Shown here piece by piece: positions 1 through 6,751 of a stretch of DNA of 47,686 nt. Positions within the stretch are counted from its first letter, which is position 1. Each line of letters starts with the position of its first letter. Made by a program: the position numbers and the translations under genes. Location: the NCBI GenBank assembly GCA_000798955.1, contig JTLC01000030.1:1-47686 (forward strand). Direction: 5' to 3'. A model generated the notes under the pieces. The model ran no database searches, was not told where the DNA came from, and saw nothing but the letters and a program-made list of their open reading frames with translations. This DNA comes from Firmicutes bacterium ZOR0006. Its GTDB lineage: Bacteria > Bacillota_I > Bacilli_A > Culicoidibacterales > ZOR0006.

Positions 1-7
1 TAGCCAT
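1..7 (-). CDS. start of next phage structural gene (partial)
   Basis: On the minus strand an ATG at 7-5 follows a good Shine-Dalgarno (CGGAGGAAC) and begins Met-Ala before running off the window. In SPP1-like head operons the gene after the minor capsid protein is usually a scaffold or other head gene, but nothing here identifies it. Confidence 0.5.
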
Positions 8-35
8 TTTAGTTCCTCCGGGTTTTGGTATTTAA

Positions 36-44
36 ATTATACCA
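36..44 (-). promoter_or_regulatory. extended -10 promoter for the next head gene
   Basis: On the minus strand TGGTATAAT (hexamer at 36-41) forms an extended -10 about 20 bases before the Shine-Dalgarno of the gene starting at 7. No good -35 is seen. A promoter inside a head operon would keep downstream genes expressed despite the broken gene upstream. Confidence 0.45.
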
Positions 45-69
45 TACTGTCTTTTACCTTTGGTCCAAT

Positions 70-549
70 TTATATTCTACATCCAACTGATATTCCATTA
101 ATTTCAATTGATTCTTTAAGATTTTTTCCTGTTCCACTTTTCAAACCAATTAATGTAGATTCAATTTTCTTGAACATCTTATCTGTTTGCACTGCTTGTT
201 GCGCAATACTTCTGTCAAATCCAAGGAGTTGGTGACGTTCATTTTGTGTTGCTAATCCAGCTGCCTTTGAAAACTGCTTGTACTCATCACGCAACCGTTG
301 CAATTTTAAGCTGTGCTGTGTGAATTTTTCGTTATCATTCGCTTCTTTGAACGCAAGCAGTGAAAGTTTCTCTTTTCGAATGGCTGTTTCTATTCGTCTT
401 TGCCGTTGTGTTGCCTCGTAAGCGGTGTAAGTCTTATCACCATATTCAAATGTGCGATTATCGTTTTCTTCAATACGCTTCAAATCTGCATCGCTGTAGG
501 CACGTGTGCTAATACCAGGAAAGAACGGAAAGAATGAGTGGCGGCAATT
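70..549 (-). pseudogene. phage minor capsid protein, C-terminal fragment
   Basis: Reading from 549 the frame begins N-C-R-H-S-F-F-P-F-F-P-G, the conserved stretch of SPP1-like phage minor capsid proteins (Phage_min_cap2 type), and continues about 160 residues to a stop at 70. No ATG or good RBS lies at the 5' end: the first possible start is a TTG at 483 without a convincing Shine-Dalgarno. The matching upstream sequence ends in another frame at 549-551, separated by an extra 8 bases. I read this as the C-terminal third of a minor capsid gene whose N-terminal part is at 1346-2125. The fragment is silent unless the ribosome shifts or hops. Confidence 0.8.
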
Positions 550-638
550 TACCTATTATAGCCTCCGAGTCCTTCTCCAGTTCCGTAACCTGTACTTTCA
601 ATAAAATCTGGATAATCTTCTTTAGCTTTCATTGGCAT
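549..638 (-). pseudogene. middle fragment of the minor capsid gene, with its own RBS
   Basis: A 29-codon frame starts ATG-CCA-ATG at 638 behind AAAAAGGGGTG. It encodes K-A-K-E-D-Y-P-D-F-I-E-S-T-G-Y and then G-T-G-E-G-L-G-G-Y-N before R and TAA. The GTGEGLGGYN stretch followed by CRH is a minor capsid signature, so this is the natural continuation of the fragment ending at 1346 and should lead into the fragment at 70-549. The start codon and RBS lie just outside the HNH gene and look as if they arrived with the insertion. That would give the downstream part of the split gene its own translation start. Confidence 0.75.
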
Positions 639-653
639 CACCCCTTTTTAATT

Positions 654-1292
654 TTATTTCTTATTATTCACAGGAGGAGTTGTTAAAGACTTCTCAATGC
701 TCCATCCTCTTTTTAATCTTTTATAAATTATATCAGCTTTAATACCTACTTCATCAGCCCACTCTGCTACTGTTTTTGTCTCATTATTAAATGTTTCAAA
801 ACGACTTGTGGTTCTATTATTACACTGAATCTTCATTGTTACCCATCTGCAATTATCTGGAGAATAATCACCATCTACATTTATTCTATCTAAAGTTAAT
901 TCATCATTATATCCATTTTCTACTGACCAGTCCATAAAATTGATAAATCCGTCTTTTCCAAGCCATTCATCACAAATATTAATATTCTTACCGCCATAGT
1001 ATTTATATCTACTATTTTTAGGATTGTAACATCTTTGTTTTAACCCTCTATACTCTTTATTGAGCCTTGTTTTATACATTCCATGTTTTTCACACGTTTC
1101 TTTTATTCTTTGATTTCTATAGCACCCACAAGATGTCGTAGCCCCTTTTATTAAACTGCTAATATAAATTACTTTTTCGTTACCGCATTCGCATTTACAC
1201 AAAGCGTAATTACGTTTTGCTTTTTCATTATAAACCAATCCTGTAATTGTCAACTTACCATAAATTTGACCAATTCTATCTATCGCTTTCAT
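654..1292 (-). CDS. HNH-type homing endonuclease with C-terminal DNA-binding module
   Basis: The 212-residue product has an N-terminal Cys cluster (CKCECGNEK, then SCGCYR), the RCYNP...YYGGKNI stretch, and the LDRINVDGDYSPDNCRW motif. These are typical of phage HNH/AP2-like endonucleases that move as selfish genes. The C-terminal 40 residues (TVAEWADEVGIK...RLKRGWSIEKSL) form a NUMOD1-like helix-turn-helix module that would read the target DNA. It starts at ATG 1292 behind GAGGTG and has its own extended -10 promoter. It sits inside the minor capsid gene, splitting it between Lys-Gly-Lys and Ala-Lys-Glu-Asp. Only about 90 bases of the insert are non-coding, too few for a normal group I intron, so it is probably a free-standing endonuclease. 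Confidence 0.85.
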   Translation of the reverse strand: MKAIDRIGQIYGKLTITGLVYNEKAKRNYALCKCECGNEKVIYISSLIKGATTSCGCYRNQRIKETCEKHGMYKTRLNKEYRGLKQRCYNPKNSRYKYYGGKNINICDEWLGKDGFINFMDWSVENGYNDELTLDRINVDGDYSPDNCRWVTMKIQCNNRTTSRFETFNNETKTVAEWADEVGIKADIIYKRLKRGWSIEKSLTTPPVNNKK

Positions 1293-1309
1293 AAAAACAC
1301 CTCTTTATA

Positions 1310-1318
1310 ATTATATCA
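1310..1318 (-). promoter_or_regulatory. extended -10 promoter of the HNH gene
   Basis: TGATATAAT on the minus strand (hexamer at 1310-1315) lies 17 bases upstream of the HNH start codon, just after the stop of the truncated capsid fragment. It suggests the endonuclease is expressed independently of the head operon. Confidence 0.5.
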
Positions 1319-1345
1319 TAAAAAGGGGAAAAAGTGTGTATTTTA

Positions 1346-2125
1346 TCAGCCTTTCCCTTTATAGCAATACACTTGCCCTTGCCAAGCAGCATGCGATGGA
1401 CGAGCAGTTGAATGGGCAGAAACTTCAACGTATTCAGCACCTAGCTCTTCCATACGAGCTAAAGTCATCTTATTCGTCATTTCATTCAGACCGCTCATTA
1501 CCGCACGTCTAACAGCAACGTCAAGCTTATTCGACCAACCGCTTTTGTAATCAACGTAGCGGACACCTGATGTAACAAGTTGCTGCACTGCTTGGCGAAT
1601 GCCAGTTACAGGATCAACAACACCACTGCTAATTTGGAAATGCGTATAATCAAGTGCGTTTATCAGCATACCAGATAAGTCGACATATTGGGTTTCACCA
1701 TTGACAATGCGAGCAAAACCAAGTGAACGAGTGAAGTTTTTTAACTCTTTATTTGTTTGCTTTATTGTTGCTTGAACGATTCGCTCTAACTCTGGTGTCA
1801 TTGCCACTAAATCTAAATCAGATTGTATCACACCTGCTTGCTGATAAATCTTATTTTCTTGTGAAATTGACATATATGCCGCTTCATAAAATAAATCGGC
1901 TATTTCTTTTTCACTCTTCTTTAGTGTCTTGGCCAACTCTTGCTGAATATGACCTTTACTAATTCCCAGTGCTTCAGCACGTTCTGCTTGCCATTGTACT
2001 GTTTCAGTGACTTTACTCGCTTTTTCAATTCGTCTTGCCATGTCTTTAATGACAAATTCTTCAAACTGTTGATAAATAGGACGAATATACTCCGGCAATA
2101 CTTCCAATTCTTCGGGCGTTAACAT
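1346..2125 (-). pseudogene. phage minor capsid protein, N-terminal fragment
   Basis: This 259-residue frame matches the N-terminal half of SPP1-type minor capsid proteins (helical, ending A-R-P-S-H-A-A-W-Q-G-Q-V-Y). It stops two codons after Tyr-Lys-Gly-Lys, where the HNH element begins. In the family this motif runs directly into the YPDFIEST...GGYNCRH segment, found here at 549-638 and 70-549. The start at 2125 follows portal by 4 bases with normal operon spacing. The fragment is probably translated, but whether a split protein can still work in the capsid is unknown, and the second lesion further downstream makes it doubtful. Confidence 0.82.
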
Positions 2126-2129
2126 TTAT

Positions 2130-3560
2130 TTACTCCCTATCGCCGAATGGATCAGGAGAAACTGGTTGCGTTTGAGGCATTAATAACAATGCTTCTTCTT
2201 CGCTCACGCCATATTTCTTAGCCAAATACTTTTCAGGACGTAAAAGCCCTGCAGCAACATCTGCTTGCATACTTGCTAATTCCTTTTCTCTATCGACAAC
2301 AATTGAGTCATCCCACTTGTACGCTGTTTCATACTTATTGCCACATAACTTGTACAATTGCCCCCAAATGGCCATTGCATACACTAAATCATCTAAAGCA
2401 AATTCAAGGGCTTGTTGGAGCTCTTTAACTGTTGCATATAATCGTTGTTTGCTTGAAATGATTTCAGTTGCTGTCTTTGGAATTTCAGCTGGATCACTAA
2501 TCGTTCCATAGCTCATGCCGACATTAAACTCAATCCGCTTCAATAATTCATTTAATCCCATAAACAATTCATTATTACGAATATTTGGACTAAATACGCT
2601 ATACAAGTCTTTATCTGGTCCAGATTGAACATCTAATTTACGGAATAAACGTTCTTTGCCTTCTGGTAAAATCGGTTCACCTGTTTTTTTATCCGTCAAG
2701 ATAGCATTACGGTCAACATCAATTGCCAGCTCACTACCTTGATACTCCCACAAAATACGTGAATACTGCTTGTCTGCTTGTTTAATCATTTCAACTAGTT
2801 CAGGTTTCCCAAACAAAGACATGCCAAGTGGTGATGTTGTATCAATTGTATTTCCATATGGCATTTTGAAATAAGCAAATAAAGGCTTTTCGACATTTTT
2901 AATTGTCCATGGTTCTTCTGAAATATCTTGCCACTCATCAATAGTGGCCATTGAAATACGTTCACCTAATGTTTGATTATCTCGGTCAAAGCTTGAACCA
3001 AATGATTTTCGTTTAAAGGCTGCATTCTGGATTGTGTAGTCCGTGCCAAGCAGTTGATGATGCTCAACTCGTGTATAGATGTAGTCTCCTTCACGTTTTT
3101 CTTCCAGGAACACAGCTCCAGTAATCTGTTTTTGTGAATTATAGCTCGTTGGGAAAAAGTTATGCGCTTCAACAATATCAACTGCAATATTTGCTCCATC
3201 GACATATGGTTTAAACACAATTCCACCTGTTGCAACTGCTTGCTCTGTATAAAGCCTAATTTTGCTTAATACACGTTGAAACTGCATATCAATATACTCA
3301 TTGTTGCTAACGGTACTTTCAAGCTCTACAACAGCTAAACGAGCCAATTCACTTGCTAATGCACTCGGAATTCCTAAAGAGTGAGTTGTTTCCCAATTCA
3401 ACCAAGGAGAAGTTCCGACATACATTCGGTGCCATAGTTGGATTGCTTGTGCCATTTCATCGGAAGTGGCAATTTGCACATCGAATGTTTTTTCTAAAGT
3501 ATGCGTTTTAAACAAGTTTCTCACCACCTCTCGTAATTTTGTCATTAAATCATTCCACAC
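2130..3560 (-). CDS. phage portal protein (SPP1 gp6-like)
   Basis: The 476-residue protein is of normal portal length and has the late segment FNVGMSYGTISDP followed by KTATEIISSKQRLYATV, a hallmark of the SPP1 gp6/Phage_prot_Gp6 family. Portals form the dodecameric ring at one capsid vertex through which terminase packages DNA. The start lies 3 bases after the terminase stop and the minor capsid gene begins 4 bases after its end, so the three are translated as one late operon. No lesion is visible in this gene. Confidence 0.93.
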   Translation of the reverse strand: MWNDLMTKLREVVRNLFKTHTLEKTFDVQIATSDEMAQAIQLWHRMYVGTSPWLNWETTHSLGIPSALASELARLAVVELESTVSNNEYIDMQFQRVLSKIRLYTEQAVATGGIVFKPYVDGANIAVDIVEAHNFFPTSYNSQKQITGAVFLEEKREGDYIYTRVEHHQLLGTDYTIQNAAFKRKSFGSSFDRDNQTLGERISMATIDEWQDISEEPWTIKNVEKPLFAYFKMPYGNTIDTTSPLGMSLFGKPELVEMIKQADKQYSRILWEYQGSELAIDVDRNAILTDKKTGEPILPEGKERLFRKLDVQSGPDKDLYSVFSPNIRNNELFMGLNELLKRIEFNVGMSYGTISDPAEIPKTATEIISSKQRLYATVKELQQALEFALDDLVYAMAIWGQLYKLCGNKYETAYKWDDSIVVDREKELASMQADVAAGLLRPEKYLAKKYGVSEEEALLLMPQTQPVSPDPFGDRE

Positions 3561-3563
3561 GCT

Positions 3564-5198
3564 CTATTGCCCCTTTCGTTTCCAAATTGAATTAGTCGCA
3601 TAACGCACAGCATCAATATGGTGATTGTTTGCATCGACAAAGCAACTAATAACATTGCCATCTTTGTCTCTTTCGTATTCATATTCAAGAAACTCCATTA
3701 ATGTGTGTGGACAACGTTCTGGATCAATAATAATTTTCGTCATTGATTGTAACCATTTCACCGAATACTCAACAGAACCAGGACCTTTACTAGCCGGTCG
3801 AGCATTTAAACCATATGAACGATAATCTTGAATTGATTTATTTTCAGCGCTATCACATGTTACTAGGTCATCGCCATCAATACGTTCAAGCAGCATATTT
3901 GCCGTTTCTTTATTTGATTTCCTATTCGCTCGCATCTCTTCAAAGATATACAAGTAATTTCGCGCTGGGTCATGATAAACACGAACAAATGCCCAAGGGT
4001 CAGGGTACCAACCCCAGTCAACACCATTACAAATAGAGTCAAATTGATCAATCACTGCTTGCGGTATTGCTTCAGCAACAACATTATCAAAGACATTTCC
4101 GCCATTTCCATTTGGAATCCCAAGATATTCATGTTCATATGCGCTTGGATTCACTTGTTTTAAGTGCTCTGCTTCATCAATGAACGCTTTCCCTAACCAT
4201 TTTTTTGGGACCATAGTGTAATCACTGTGAACAACTAAACGATTTGCTTTAGGAACGTCTAAATATTTATTTGCCCAATTGTTTTTGGTTTTCGGTGGGT
4301 TAAATGATTTGAAGATATATGCATCATCTCCACCACGGATAACTGATTGCTCAATTGTCCGGACTGATTCAGGTCCTTTAAATTGATCCAACTCCTCAAG
4401 CCACAGTATACCAATGTAGCCTTTCGATACTTTAATACCTTTCAGCTTCGTTGGTTCATCTGCTCCACGGAAAAATATCTTCTGTCCGGTAGGCTTATAA
4501 GTTATCTCTAAGGGCGACAAACTAAATTTAAACTTATCTGTTAGCCCTAGCTTTTCAATCGCCCACGTTAACTGTGCATACACACTGTCACGCAATGTAT
4601 TTGCTACTTGTCGCATAACAACAGCATTTAATTCCTCATCACTGATTATTCTGTCAATAATTTCAAGTGATACAAATGTTGATTTGGTCGAACCTCGTCC
4701 ACCACTGAACACATATTCTTGATACTCTTTTTCAGTTATAGCAAGCAGTGGTTCAATAAACGGTGGTGCGATGAGTGTTGCTGGTAATGCAAATGTTTCA
4801 ATCTGTTCTGCTTGTTCATCTGCCAATCTAGCCTTTTCCTCTTCATATTGAGCTATCTTCAAGTCTAGTTCCTTTTTAGCTAATTCAATTTCAGAAGCTT
4901 CTTTTCTATCTTTCCACTTGTCTGGATTCCTGTTCTTGAGCCAAAATATCATACTCGCAACATTCCCAGACAATGCGGATTCATATAATGTTTGGGCCAC
5001 TTTATAATCAGCAACTTCCTTGCTCTCTTTTAGGGCTGCCGAAAGTGCCACATATTGTTTGATATAAACACGAAACGTTGAATAGGCAATACCGAGTTTT
5101 TTTGCTATTTGTTCATCAGTATATCCATCTCTTGCCCAACAAGTTATTAATTCCATATTTGGTTCTACGTGTGTTTCATATTTTGACTTCCTAGCCAC
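3564..5198 (-). CDS. terL: fused terminase small-large subunit
   Basis: The 544-residue protein combines two units usually encoded separately. Residues 1 to about 100 look like a small subunit: KYETHVEP, a helix-turn-helix (YTDEQIAKKLGIAYSTFRVY) and MIFWLKNRNPDKWKDR. A coiled linker (about 100-135) leads to a large subunit with Walker A SGGRGSTKST (about 165-174), Walker B YIGILWLEEL (about 261-270) and a C-terminal RNase H-like nuclease (VDWGWYPDP, VTCDSAENKSI, HHIDAVRYA). It cuts and pumps DNA into the prohead through the portal. The join is in frame with no stop, so it is a true fusion rather than a missed boundary. The ATG at 5198 follows GAAAGGGGTG. Confidence 0.92.
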   Translation of the reverse strand: MARKSKYETHVEPNMELITCWARDGYTDEQIAKKLGIAYSTFRVYIKQYVALSAALKESKEVADYKVAQTLYESALSGNVASMIFWLKNRNPDKWKDRKEASEIELAKKELDLKIAQYEEEKARLADEQAEQIETFALPATLIAPPFIEPLLAITEKEYQEYVFSGGRGSTKSTFVSLEIIDRIISDEELNAVVMRQVANTLRDSVYAQLTWAIEKLGLTDKFKFSLSPLEITYKPTGQKIFFRGADEPTKLKGIKVSKGYIGILWLEELDQFKGPESVRTIEQSVIRGGDDAYIFKSFNPPKTKNNWANKYLDVPKANRLVVHSDYTMVPKKWLGKAFIDEAEHLKQVNPSAYEHEYLGIPNGNGGNVFDNVVAEAIPQAVIDQFDSICNGVDWGWYPDPWAFVRVYHDPARNYLYIFEEMRANRKSNKETANMLLERIDGDDLVTCDSAENKSIQDYRSYGLNARPASKGPGSVEYSVKWLQSMTKIIIDPERCPHTLMEFLEYEYERDKDGNVISCFVDANNHHIDAVRYATNSIWKRKGQ

Positions 5199-5251
5199 GG
5201 CATCACCCCTTTCACGTGTGTATTTATGCCTTGATATTTAACTTTTCCAAC

Positions 5252-5281
5252 AAAAAAAGACAAAAGAAAACGCCTTTTGTC
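5252..5281 (-). terminator. minus-strand terminator upstream of terL
   Basis: Read on the minus strand, GACAAAAG and CTTTTGTC (8-bp stem, 7-base loop) are followed by seven T. It would stop transcripts entering from the right, including a candidate antisense RNA of the small peptide gene at 5335. It ends one base before the -35 box of that gene. Confidence 0.75.
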
Positions 5282-5310
5282 TTGATAACCAACTTCAAGA
5301 ATAGTGTAAT
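5282..5310 (+). promoter_or_regulatory. promoter of small-peptide cassette 1
   Basis: TTGATA (5282-5287) and TGTAAT (5305-5310) are separated by 17 bases, and the AGGAGGTGAA ribosome site begins 11 bases later. Transcription runs against the surrounding minus-strand late genes, so the cassette is expressed separately, probably in the lysogen. Confidence 0.65.
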
Positions 5311-5334
5311 TATAAATGTTAGGAGGTGAAACAA

Positions 5335-5463
5335 GTGGGAAAACGTAAAAATAAAAAAGCAAAGCTCACACTAGAAAATGTAACTTTGCTCATCGTCGCT
5401 ATCCAAGGATTACTATCAATTATCCTTGAAATAGTGAAATTCTTAATCGAAATAAGCGAATAA
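5335..5463 (+). CDS. Hol-Tox-like hydrophobic small peptide (cassette 1, ORF1)
   Basis: A GTG start at 5335 behind a strong AGGAGGTGAA site opens a 42-residue peptide. It has a very basic N-terminus (MGKRKNKKAK), then one hydrophobic helix (VTLLIVAIQGLLSIILEIV, about residues 16-34) and an acidic tail. This pattern resembles the putative holin-like toxin (Hol-Tox) peptides of Bacillota prophages and type I toxins. A hairpin follows 12 bases after the stop, and an antisense promoter faces it. It is too short for ordinary gene callers. Its likely role is membrane depolarisation or growth control when the antisense RNA falls, but this is inference from shape and layout. Confidence 0.7.
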   Translation: MGKRKNKKAKLTLENVTLLIVAIQGLLSIILEIVKFLIEISE

Positions 5464-5475
5464 GAATCTTGAGGT

Positions 5476-5491
5476 GAGGGCTGACCCCCTC
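5476..5491 (+). promoter_or_regulatory. hairpin after peptide gene (cassette 1)
   Basis: GAGGG and CCCTC enclose the 6-base loop CTGACC, followed by TTCTC. It may be a weak terminator or a stabilising 3' structure, and on the other strand it would be the 5' hairpin of the antisense RNA. The equivalent in cassette 2 at 18427-18442 has a loop of the same size that also contains TGAC. Confidence 0.5.
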
Positions 5492-5528
5492 TTCTCATAC
5501 TTATATTATCACATTCCCACTTAAAATT

Positions 5529-5648
5529 ATGTTAGAAAATAAAACACCATTTTGGAAATTCATAACTATTATCGCTTTTATAGCTGCTTGTTTCTTGTTA
5601 ATACGTACTATTCTTGAAATTATAACATTTATCAACTCACTATTTTAA
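5529..5648 (+). CDS. 39-residue membrane peptide (cassette 1, ORF2)
   Basis: An ATG at 5529 opens 39 codons encoding a largely hydrophobic peptide with aromatic N-terminus (TPFWKF) and one membrane helix (about residues 10-34). There is no Shine-Dalgarno, so it may be translated only from read-through or leaderless transcripts. Its position, 65 bases after ORF1 and 13 before the DNA-binding ORF3, matches cassette 2 (63 and 12 bases). That parallel is the main reason to believe it is real. I do not recognise a family. Confidence 0.5.
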   Translation: MLENKTPFWKFITIIAFIAACFLLIRTILEIITFINSLF

Positions 5649-5661
5649 GGAGGTGAAACAT

Positions 5662-5862
5662 ATGACTGACGTTCGTGAAGTATTCCTTACTTCTGAGGTT
5701 GCTAAAGACTTAGATTACGATACAGCGTATATTATTCGTGTCGCAAAAACTTTAGATTTATCAGAAGCTGATTTCCGTCCATCTGGGAAACGCAACTACT
5801 TGTTCAGCAAAAATGCTGTTGAAATCTTACGAAAAAAATTTGCTGAAAACCAAAACAAATAA
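5662..5862 (+). CDS. MerR/excisionase-like small DNA-binding protein (cassette 1, ORF3)
   Basis: The start is ATG 5662, 7 bases after AAGGAGGTG, giving 66 residues. The N-terminal part (FLTSEVAKDLDYDTAYIIRV) forms a helix-turn-helix and is followed by an R-x-S-G-K-R-N-Y-x-F wing and a final helix, like the DNA-reading half of MerR or Xis proteins without an effector domain. It closes the plus-strand cassette and is followed by a terminator at 5876-5913. It could autoregulate the cassette promoter or bind phage DNA. An AbrB-like protein holds the same position in cassette 2. Confidence 0.75.
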   Translation: MTDVREVFLTSEVAKDLDYDTAYIIRVAKTLDLSEADFRPSGKRNYLFSKNAVEILRKKFAENQNK

Positions 5863-5875
5863 AAAGAGTTAAACA

Positions 5876-5913
5876 AAAGGAGTTGTATCCTAGTAAAGTG
5901 ATACAGCTCCTTT
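5876..5913. terminator. bidirectional terminator
   Basis: A long stem (AAAAGGAG..TGTATC paired with GATACA..CTCCTTTT) with A-rich and T-rich flanks ends cassette 1 on the plus strand and can end the minus-strand gene at 5925-6170. Confidence 0.85.
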
Positions 5914-5924
5914 TAATTTTTAAA

Positions 5925-6170
5925 TCATAACTCGACCCCTTCGATTTCTGCTCGTTGTTCTAGAATATCTAAATATTGTTCCATCACATCAAGTTGTGCT
6001 TCTAACAAACCAATAGGGCATTTAGGAACAAATGGTAATCGATTTCCTTTATAATCACTTAGCATTCTATGTAATCCTTCATGACGTAATTTAAGTTGAT
6101 AAAATTCTGCCTTAAAACGTTCTTTGAAATCTGCACTATTCATCATTTCGATTGTATCTTGTAAAGTCAT
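5925..6170 (-). CDS. crAss001_48-like small phage protein
   Basis: The 81-residue protein has a helical N-terminus, a central FVPKCPIGLLEAQL and a C-terminal YLDILEQRAEIEGVEL. These resemble the small phage family called crAss001_48-related, whose function is unknown. It starts at ATG 6170 behind AAGGAATTAAAAG, 36 bases after the Cro-like gene at 6207-6443. It is the last minus-strand gene before the reversed cassette. Confidence 0.6.
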   Translation of the reverse strand: MTLQDTIEMMNSADFKERFKAEFYQLKLRHEGLHRMLSDYKGNRLPFVPKCPIGLLEAQLDVMEQYLDILEQRAEIEGVEL

Positions 6171-6206
6171 CTTTTAATTCCTTTTCCTTTTCCAAAATAA
6201 AAACTC

Positions 6207-6443
6207 CTACTGGAGTTCTCTTTGTCTTTGTTGTTTAAATTCACTTTTATTGACAGAGAATAAGTATGTATAATTCAATCCTAGTGATGAAGCAATTTTT
6301 TTAATAATAAGTAGCTGCTCTTCCATCGCGCCATCTTCGATTCGTCGATATGATTCAACACTTATTCCCAATGTATTTGCCATATGTGTACGATCAAAAT
6401 TTAAGACTTTACGTTTTTGTTTTATTTTTTCACCAAAATTCAT
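6207..6443 (-). CDS. small XRE-family helix-turn-helix regulator
   Basis: The start is ATG 6443, 6 bases after the AAAGGGGAA site. The open frame continues upstream without an RBS. The 78-residue protein has an N-terminal XRE domain (GEKIKQKRKVLNFDRTHMANTLGISVESYRRIE) and a short tail. It lies between the late regulator and the terminase, a place for control of late gene timing. Its Shine-Dalgarno AGGGGAA is perfectly complementary to the loop TTCCCCT of a hairpin in the leader (plus-strand positions 6449-6455 and 6516-6522), so its translation may be controlled by RNA structure. Confidence 0.75.
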   Translation of the reverse strand: MNFGEKIKQKRKVLNFDRTHMANTLGISVESYRRIEDGAMEEQLLIIKKIASSLGLNYTYLFSVNKSEFKQQRQRELQ

Positions 6444-6448
6444 ATAAT

Positions 6449-6735
6449 TTCCCCTTTCCGTATGCCGAAGCAGATATATGACCGGAATATCAATCAATAG
6501 GAGGACACAGGCAATAGGGGAACCTGTGTTGTCATATATCTGCCTCGACACTCGAACAAAAGAGTTGACTGAAAACTGTTCGAGGAAGGTGTTATTTTTG
6601 CTATAACAAGCAGTATAAGCTGATTTAACGACTACTTATACTCAGTCGGACCTCAAATCTCGGCGTACCTTTTATTTGCGCAGATAGCGAAACCTTCATT
6701 AAAAAGTGGTGCGGCTTCGTGTCAATCTTCCGCAG
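6449..6735 (-). ncRNA. structured RNA-like intergenic region
   Basis: This roughly 290-base gap has no gene but many perfect inverted repeats. GCAGATATATGAC at 6470-6482 pairs with 6531-6543, extendable by CGA/TCG past one mismatch. A nested hairpin pairs 6505-6511 with 6523-6529. CTCGAACA at 6551-6558 pairs with 6577-6584. TGTTAT at 6590-6595 pairs with 6603-6608. AGTATAAG at 6612-6619 pairs with 6635-6642, and CGACT at 6629-6633 with 6644-6648; these two interlock as an H-type pseudoknot. TGCGG at 6710-6714 pairs with 6730-6734. The nested loop is complementary to the ribosome site of the regulator gene at 6443. The strand is chosen from the flanking genes. It may be a leader or an independent phage RNA; I do not recognise a known class. 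Confidence 0.6.
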
Positions 6736-6751
6736 TTTAATAATAGCACGT

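Larger units (their letters stand above)
5252..5498 (-). ncRNA. candidate antisense RNA to the small peptide mRNA
   Basis: An extended -10, TGTGATAAT on the minus strand (hexamer 5505-5510), would start an RNA near 5498. It would begin with the 5-bp hairpin at 5476-5491, cover the whole peptide gene at 5335-5463 and end at the terminator at 5252-5281, giving about 247 bases. This is the layout of type I antitoxin RNAs such as RatA or SR4. It is inferred from promoter and terminator positions only. A second copy with the same geometry lies at 18208-18449. Confidence 0.4.

Noticed and set aside
620-1350. Group I or group II intron containing the HNH gene
   Set aside because: Only about 90 non-coding bases flank the ORF, too few for a usual intron core, and the downstream half has its own RBS. 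A free-standing homing gene is simpler.
1753-2122. Plus-strand frames inside head genes
   Set aside because: They lack RBS and have no sensible composition. They are antisense shadows of the minor capsid gene.
5876-5913. tRNA or small RNA gene in the hairpin region
   Set aside because: It is a plain stem with A and T tails, a terminator, with no cloverleaf.
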